Part shown: positions 58,434 through 64,000 of the stretch, piece by piece
How the letters are laid out: each line of letters starts with the position of its first letter
Position numbering within the stretch: position 1 is the stretch's first letter
DNA from: Nephrocerus scutellatus
Lineage: Eukaryota; Arthropoda; Insecta; Diptera; Pipunculidae
DNA length: 64,000 nt
Direction: 5' to 3'
Assembly: GCA_947095585.1 (NCBI GenBank)
Contig: OX352761.1
Span: 138,042,277-138,106,276 of the forward strand
Made by a program: the position numbers and the translations under genes
The notes under the pieces: model-generated
Databases searched by the model: none
What the model was told of the DNA's origin: nothing
The model's input: only the letters and a program-made list of their open reading frames with translations

Positions 58434-59716
58434 CTATGGGGCGGTTGAATATCAGGGATGCACAAAAGTTCTATTCATCTAATTTGATATAATTATGATC
58501 GTTTCCCGTTAACTTGTGCAGGAATAATTACCTCAAGATGTCAACAGAAACCTTTAAAGATGCTCGTACATGCGTGCAAAATTACGTGCATAGGAGCCAC
58601 TTTTGCGAATAAAAGCTCAAATTTTTGCTCTAAATTTACGGCAATGAATTCAACCGCAATACTTGTGGCGCTCTAAATGCTCACCAGTTTATCCTTAAGC
58701 CCATCGTCGGACGTACAGTTAAGTTCAGATATTTGTTCTTCAGCCGTACAACAAGCTCTGTCTTTCCACATCACTATGATCCACAGGCATTCAACACACA
58801 AGCTCATAGACATCTCCTCCTTTCTCCTCCTTTTCTGAACACCCACCCTGTGACAAGCATATAGCCGAGCATTATAAGGTTGCGAACCCATTTACGCGTG
58901 CGCAAATTATAAAAAAAAACCACCAATTGCACAGCGACAGTACTATTGTATGAAAAACAATACTCGCGACCATCGTACATGAAAACTATTCATCCGCCCA
59001 TTTCATTTATTGAACAATGCGGTTGGTGAGTTTTAAAATCGACAAACATAAATATGTCTGATTTTTAAAGATGTCAAATACTAACGCAATTTCCGGAACT
59101 AATTTGCTGTGTAGTGTTTCACTGGGGAGTACCCCAAGTTTGAATTATCTTTCTCTAATGGGAGACAAAAAACTGTATGCAGTTGTGAAAACAGGAAGAA
59201 TTATTGAAAAACTATACAGTGGAATCTTACTTAACATGTATATATATATATAGGTAGAGAATGCTGTAAACTAAAATAAAACAGATAAATTTTAATTTAT
59301 ATTCGTGGCAGCTTATTTCTGTCATTTCATTGTTATTATTTCATTAAAATAATGAATGTTCAGTCACATAAACTAGATAGAGAACTATCCGAACTAAATA
59401 AGGTCCTTCGAGATTGCAGTGTCGTACAGAGCAAATATATATTGAATAACAAACAATTGAATTTATTTCATAATTTAAGTTCTTATCGCACTTTCTCAGA
59501 TTTTGCTTTGGGCAGTCATTGTCTCTGCAATCAGAATATTCAAATGGAATGGAACTTTGATGTATGTACGTATATATGTTCCCTATGGACAGTCAAATGC
59601 TTCAACCGATCGCGTTCAAAGTTTGTGCAGGGGATTTATACTATAATGCGTCATATTTTTGAAGTGGTCAAACTCTTAGGTCAAGGTGTCTCCATACGAA
59701 TTGTTTTTAAAATATA

Positions 59717-59852
59717 GGGTGTCCCAACAAGAGCGCCGGATTTAAATTTGCCGTAATTTTGTTAATACGAGTTGTACGGTGATTTTTTTCGTACACATCA
59801 CGTACAGACCACGCGATTTTAGAGAGAATCCGGCGCTCTTGTTGGGAAAACC
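59717..59852. mobile_element. 136-bp MITE with 26-bp terminal inverted repeats
   Basis: The left end is GGGTGTCCCAACAAGAGCGC then CGGATT (59717-59742). The reverse complement of the right end (59827-59852) is GGTTTTCCCAACAAGAGCGC then CGGATT, giving 24 of 26 matches. TA precedes the left end, but the right flank begins TT, so no clean target duplication is seen. It has no coding capacity and does not resemble the 311-bp MITE at 37312 beyond the G-G-T start. Confidence 0.75.
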
Positions 59853-62800
59853 TTTATAATGATATTTTGAATTTTTTAACATTTTTTAGTAGTTTGCATT
59901 TAAAGAAAACAAGAACCGCTATATTTTGAAAGAGGTCGGATACTTTGGTCTTTTGGTTTTCTTTATGAAATGTTTTGCAAAAAGCAATAACTTTTTATGT
60001 TCTCTTATTTCTGTACTATGAAGAAACTAACTATCGTCGCTTTTTGGCATTGTGCCGTTTCGACAATTTGCGGATTGCATTTATGTTGTGACAAAAAATA
60101 TATATACGCATGTGTAACATGTTTTTTGGCTGGAATCATTGGTAAATTTTGATTTTTTTTCTAGACGTATATGGTATACATCGTGATCGGGCGAATGGAG
60201 TCGAAACGAGAAACCGTTGACAAGTTATGAGCATATTGAATTGATAACAATTTTTAATTAAATAACTCAGATAATGAAAAATATATATTTTTTATTTTCA
60301 TATAACCAATATTTGAACATATATGTCGTGTTTGTACGCCCATCCTCCCTATAAATGGGTTCCTTATATTAACAATTATTACGAGTGGTCACTAACTAGC
60401 TTTTGTGAGGCCAACCCACTGGTCGTGCACCCCAATAATGCTGTTTACATGCTTACATAACTTTGAAAAGCTTGCCATTTTGCATGCTGCTCCAACCAGG
60501 ATAATTAATATGTGCACTAGTACGTGAATGTTGCCGTCAGTCGATTTGAATTGAGTCACCACCTCTCCCATTCAGTTCGTTACACTGCTTTAGAAATGTC
60601 CACACGATACGAGTACATGTAGAGCAATGTCATTAAGATTCCTATTATTGTTGATCCCGGCTAAGGTCATGTAGACACAATGATTGCAGCCTTACTTGAA
60701 TGTATCTAGGACGGGCAGACACATACTCGTAGCAACGCCATGAACGTTAAAATAATGAAATAATTGGCCTCGCAGTCGTTTTAGCCGGTCGCGAGAGAAT
60801 AATGGCAGCACCACAATAAACGAAATTTCGACTCAATCGCCGTGGGGTATAGGTCATGTGCAGTCATGACCTGCTGTGAATTCGCCCAGACAACGCAGCC
60901 CGGCAGTGAATCCTAAGTTTTCGATGAAGTTCATACAGAAATTTCTTGTCCAAATTTATCCAAACGTTTAAAGTATGAAGTTTTACGCAAATTTTGGAGC
61001 TGCACCAAAAAGCTGTATACATCTTTATCTCAGAGTACAACATTAAATTTCCCTAACATATAAATGCGAAATCGGATATATGTATTTATCTTTCCTGTTC
61101 TCGTACGTGTATATTCGAATCATGCTGTGTATCGGCCGTTGCGGAGCTTTTGTTGCACATAATTCTCAGCAGGGCTAACCAGAAACTATATTTTCTGGTT
61201 ATATTCGCCCAAATGATTAAATGAATTTATACCTGGAGGTGTTCAGTTTTGTATAAATTTGGGAACTTTGCAGGTTGCAACGTGGTACAGATGAACGACA
61301 TTCATTCTGTGAACTTTAGTTAACGTAATATTGAGAACAGCTCTTTCGTACCGTACTGAAACAAACTGAGCTCGCTACAGACGAAGAGTTGAATATGACT
61401 AGGACCAAATACTACCAAAATACTACGTGCATTGGGGCTTGTCGCATATTCTAACCTTTAACTTCCAGTAACACAAAGCATACACAAAGAGACTTGTATT
61501 TCAAAAATAAATTGAAAATGATTCCACAAGCTCCACAGACATGAAAGTCTGCTTATGAAAATTTGATTTTGTGCATTTGTTGTTGTCGTTGTTTTTGTTT
61601 AATACGAGACATTTGAAAATTACTTTTGTATGTAGCTTGAGAGTCATCAATTAGAACGAGAGTAGTTCTAGAATTAGACTAAAATACCTTAGAATTGAAA
61701 CACTATTATTGCGCGTTTTGCAAATTGGGCGAAATTTTATTTAGATGCAATTTTTCTCATATAATATTCAAAAGCTATATAAATATTGGTCGTACTTAGT
61801 CCCCCTATTAAACTTTAAATTTAATTACAACCAGTGCTACATTGAATCATGCTTAAAGCAATCACTTAATTATTGTTTTGCCCTGAGTATTGAACAAGAC
61901 ATGCATTTTTTTACTTTACACAACCATCGTGCAACTCAAAACTATTCGGCTAACGACTTATTTTGATACAACACAATTATTAGTATATATTAGTGATGCT
62001 TCTTCCTAACTTCGCTGTTGATTTATGTTCATCAGGACTTTTGTGTGCTTGGGGTTATTTTGATCTAAAACTGTTAGGAAGCATATGCAATTTCGAATGA
62101 GTTAAGTTCTCGTTGTCCTATACGTTTTGCTTACATGTATAAGATTTGTTGGTTAACAATATCGCATGAAGAAAGTTGTGTGCTGTGCTTTGGATGTTGT
62201 TTAATATTATTATTTATTGACATTGCCCCGAAGATAGTCTCTCCACTCATGCCGCACAAACTTTAAGTAAATTTAATCAAGTTTTCCATATAGGAGCTAG
62301 AGCTGAAGGTTTTGCTTGACGGTATACTTACTTCCGAGCATAATTAAATAGAAATAGATATATAATTTTGGCACATTAATAATCACTCATACCGCTATCC
62401 ATGCGCTCAACATCATAAATGCTTTTGAAGTCGATTGCAGAAATGGAGGAATTTCATTGATTGGCACAAAAACATTTCAAATGCTACACACTTTGATGTC
62501 TTATAAGTAATTCATGTGCTGCCAATATCCGAGTACGAGTATATACACACTACAGGTACAATATTGGGTAAAAATATCGATCATTTTCAGTTACCACAAA
62601 AAGTTATTTCTCGGTTACAACTTCTTGTATTCCGTTGGATAATGTCGAAAAGGTAGGTAAATTCAAATAGCAGGCCTAAAACAAAGTAACTCATGTATTT
62701 GTGAAAGTATCAGGAAAGTAAATTCCCCTGTGGGTCTGAGCTGACCTGGCAGAGTTAAGTTGGAAAAAGTAATGTTGTGTGCAATCCTTCTTACTTTTTT

Positions 62801-63601
62801 TCAATGTATTTTACTTAAAGAGCCCTATGCGCCATTTAAACAACGGACTTTTAACGATGAGAAACAAAAGTATCAAAGATCGTTGAAGTAAACGTAATCC
62901 CTCTTGACCGCCTACAGAAGTACTGAATAATTTACCTTATATTTTTCAGCTAATTGACCAGCAGATCAAACAATTTTAGCATGAAACTTTAATTCTACTA
63001 CCAGAACACTGCTGTATAACTTCTTACAGAGTCGGCATAAGTTTCTTATTTTTAAAGTTGTTCGACATTCATGCAGTAGAGGAAAGTTGGTATGAAATAG
63101 AAAAGAACTTATTTATTATGATTACAAATATATATAAATTTCCATTTGGTATTGCTTAATAAATTCATGTATGTACTATACAGAAAATTGCAACGAAAAT
63201 CTTAGTTTAGTGTTGATTTATGCAGCCGCCAAACAGTATGTGCTACTGGCAAACAAACACAATTTTCATACAAATGGAAACGTGTACATCCTAGTGAAGA
63301 GATGTATTACTCGTCGTTCATACAGCAAAGGTCTTCTCATTTATGCCACATATTTTTCTCTTTTTCGTCGCTTTTATTCTTGAACTTAAGCATGGTAGTA
63401 AAAAAAATTATACTCACGCATACACTTAACGCAACACGTTTAAACATCCTTTAAAAATATTTTTTTTTGAGATATACCACGTTTCCATGGTCGAGTAAAC
63501 TCAGGTCTATGTGGATGGAAACGTAAATAAGAGTTGAGTTTCGTTAAGCACAAATAAACTCCAAACTAGTTCGGTTGAGTATTGTAATCTTTGATACGTA
63601 A

Positions 63602-64000
63602 AAAATCAATACGTTTTGTTCCGAATCGAACCTTATTTCTGCCTTTCAGTTCGGTTTCCGAGAGAAGCACTCTACCCTGCACCCTCTGCTGAAGTTTCAC
63701 AGTGACTTTACTAAAGGACTGAACGTCAAAAGTAGTACAGTAGCCTGCTTGCTAGACATCGAAAAAGCTTTTGATAGCGTTCGGACAAACGGGCTACTGT
63801 ACAAACTTATTAGTTTTGGTTTCCCCAATTATATTGTGAAAATAATTAAAATTTTTCTTTTTAACAGGGTCTTTTTTGTACAGGTATATGGCAGCCCATC
63901 GACAAGGAAAAGAATTAAAGCCGGAGGTCCTCAAGATTCCAGACTAGGACCAGTCCTGTTTAGCATTTTCACGGCGGATCAATATAGCCGGAACATGGAC
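63602..64000 (+). mobile_element. Jockey-type LINE reverse transcriptase, open to window edge
   Basis: It is open from 63602 to the last base with no ATG, so it is easily missed. It reads SNLISAFQFGFREKHSTLHP, LLKFHSDFTKGLN, STVACLLDIEKAFDSVRTNG, LLYKLISFGFPNYIVKIIK, then AGGPQDSRLGPVLFSIF. It carries the finger motif QFGFREKHST and the palm motif LLDIEKAFD with the first catalytic Asp. GVPQGSVLGP reads GGPQDSRLGP, a substituted version. The YADD block should lie just beyond the window. Upstream of 63602 I see no endonuclease, so it may be 5'-truncated. Confidence 0.85.

Larger units (their letters stand above)
56351..64000 (-). other. Nrx-1: Partial Nrx-1 intron before the LNS1-end exon
   Basis: This is the sequence upstream of the exon acceptor at 56351. 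It holds a Helitron-like copy, a 136-bp MITE and, at the edge, a Jockey-type reverse transcriptase. I searched by eye for the expected preceding LNS1 exon on the minus strand and did not find it. The stretches 56351-57726, 58434-59716 and 59853-63600 hold nothing I can name. Confidence 0.75.

Overview
The window is eukaryotic: AT-rich, with no long open frames, canonical GT/AG splice sites and dense decayed transposons. The transposon types, a GGTTAGGTTAGG tract typical of fly genomes, and the three recognisable host exons all point to a higher fly (Diptera). A tephritid fruit fly is plausible but not proven.

Host gene: the only host coding sequence I can support is three exons of neurexin-1 (Nrx-1) on the minus strand, read from high to low coordinates. 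They are the end of the first LNS (laminin-G-like) domain (56206-56350), an 18-codon micro-exon carrying CGDGPC (31193-31246), and the first EGF repeat (10228-10366). Together they give 338 coding bases in 64 kb. The exon ends join in frame (codons split as x/G, then phase 0, 0 and +1). The two complete introns are 24,959 and 20,826 bp. The start of the gene lies beyond base 64000, and LNS2 onward lies below base 1.

Introns: the rest is intron filled with transposon debris. From 1 to 10 kb: a Jockey-like endonuclease relic, a Helitron-like element with an internal 15-bp minisatellite, a tRNA-derived SINE, a CACACGC-rich repeat, a Tc1/mariner relic and an RTE tail. From 10 to 25 kb: a gypsy-type RNase H/integrase relic, a second Helitron-like element, a deleted LINE, several unclassified repeats, and an RTE-type LINE inserted inside one of those repeats. 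From 27 to 40 kb: a second SINE, a reverse-orientation RTE copy, I/LOA-type LINE pieces with RNase H, and a nearly perfect 627-bp palindrome made of two inverted mariner-like MITEs. From 40 to 54 kb: transposase scraps, two Jockey-like LINE copies, another CACACGC repeat, an R1-type LINE, a third SINE and more Helitron-like copies. From 57 to 64 kb: one more Helitron-like element, a small MITE with 26-bp inverted ends, and a Jockey-type reverse transcriptase that is open to the window edge.

No operon, CRISPR array, rRNA or functional tRNA is present. All autonomous transposon copies seen in full are broken by stops, frameshifts or internal deletions. The best leads are the in-frame skippable neurexin micro-exon at the position of vertebrate splice site 1, the giant MITE palindrome in the sense-transcribed intron, and several multi-copy repeat families whose copies here can be compared directly. 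Transposon family names and recollections of fly Nrx-1 protein are from memory, with no database search.
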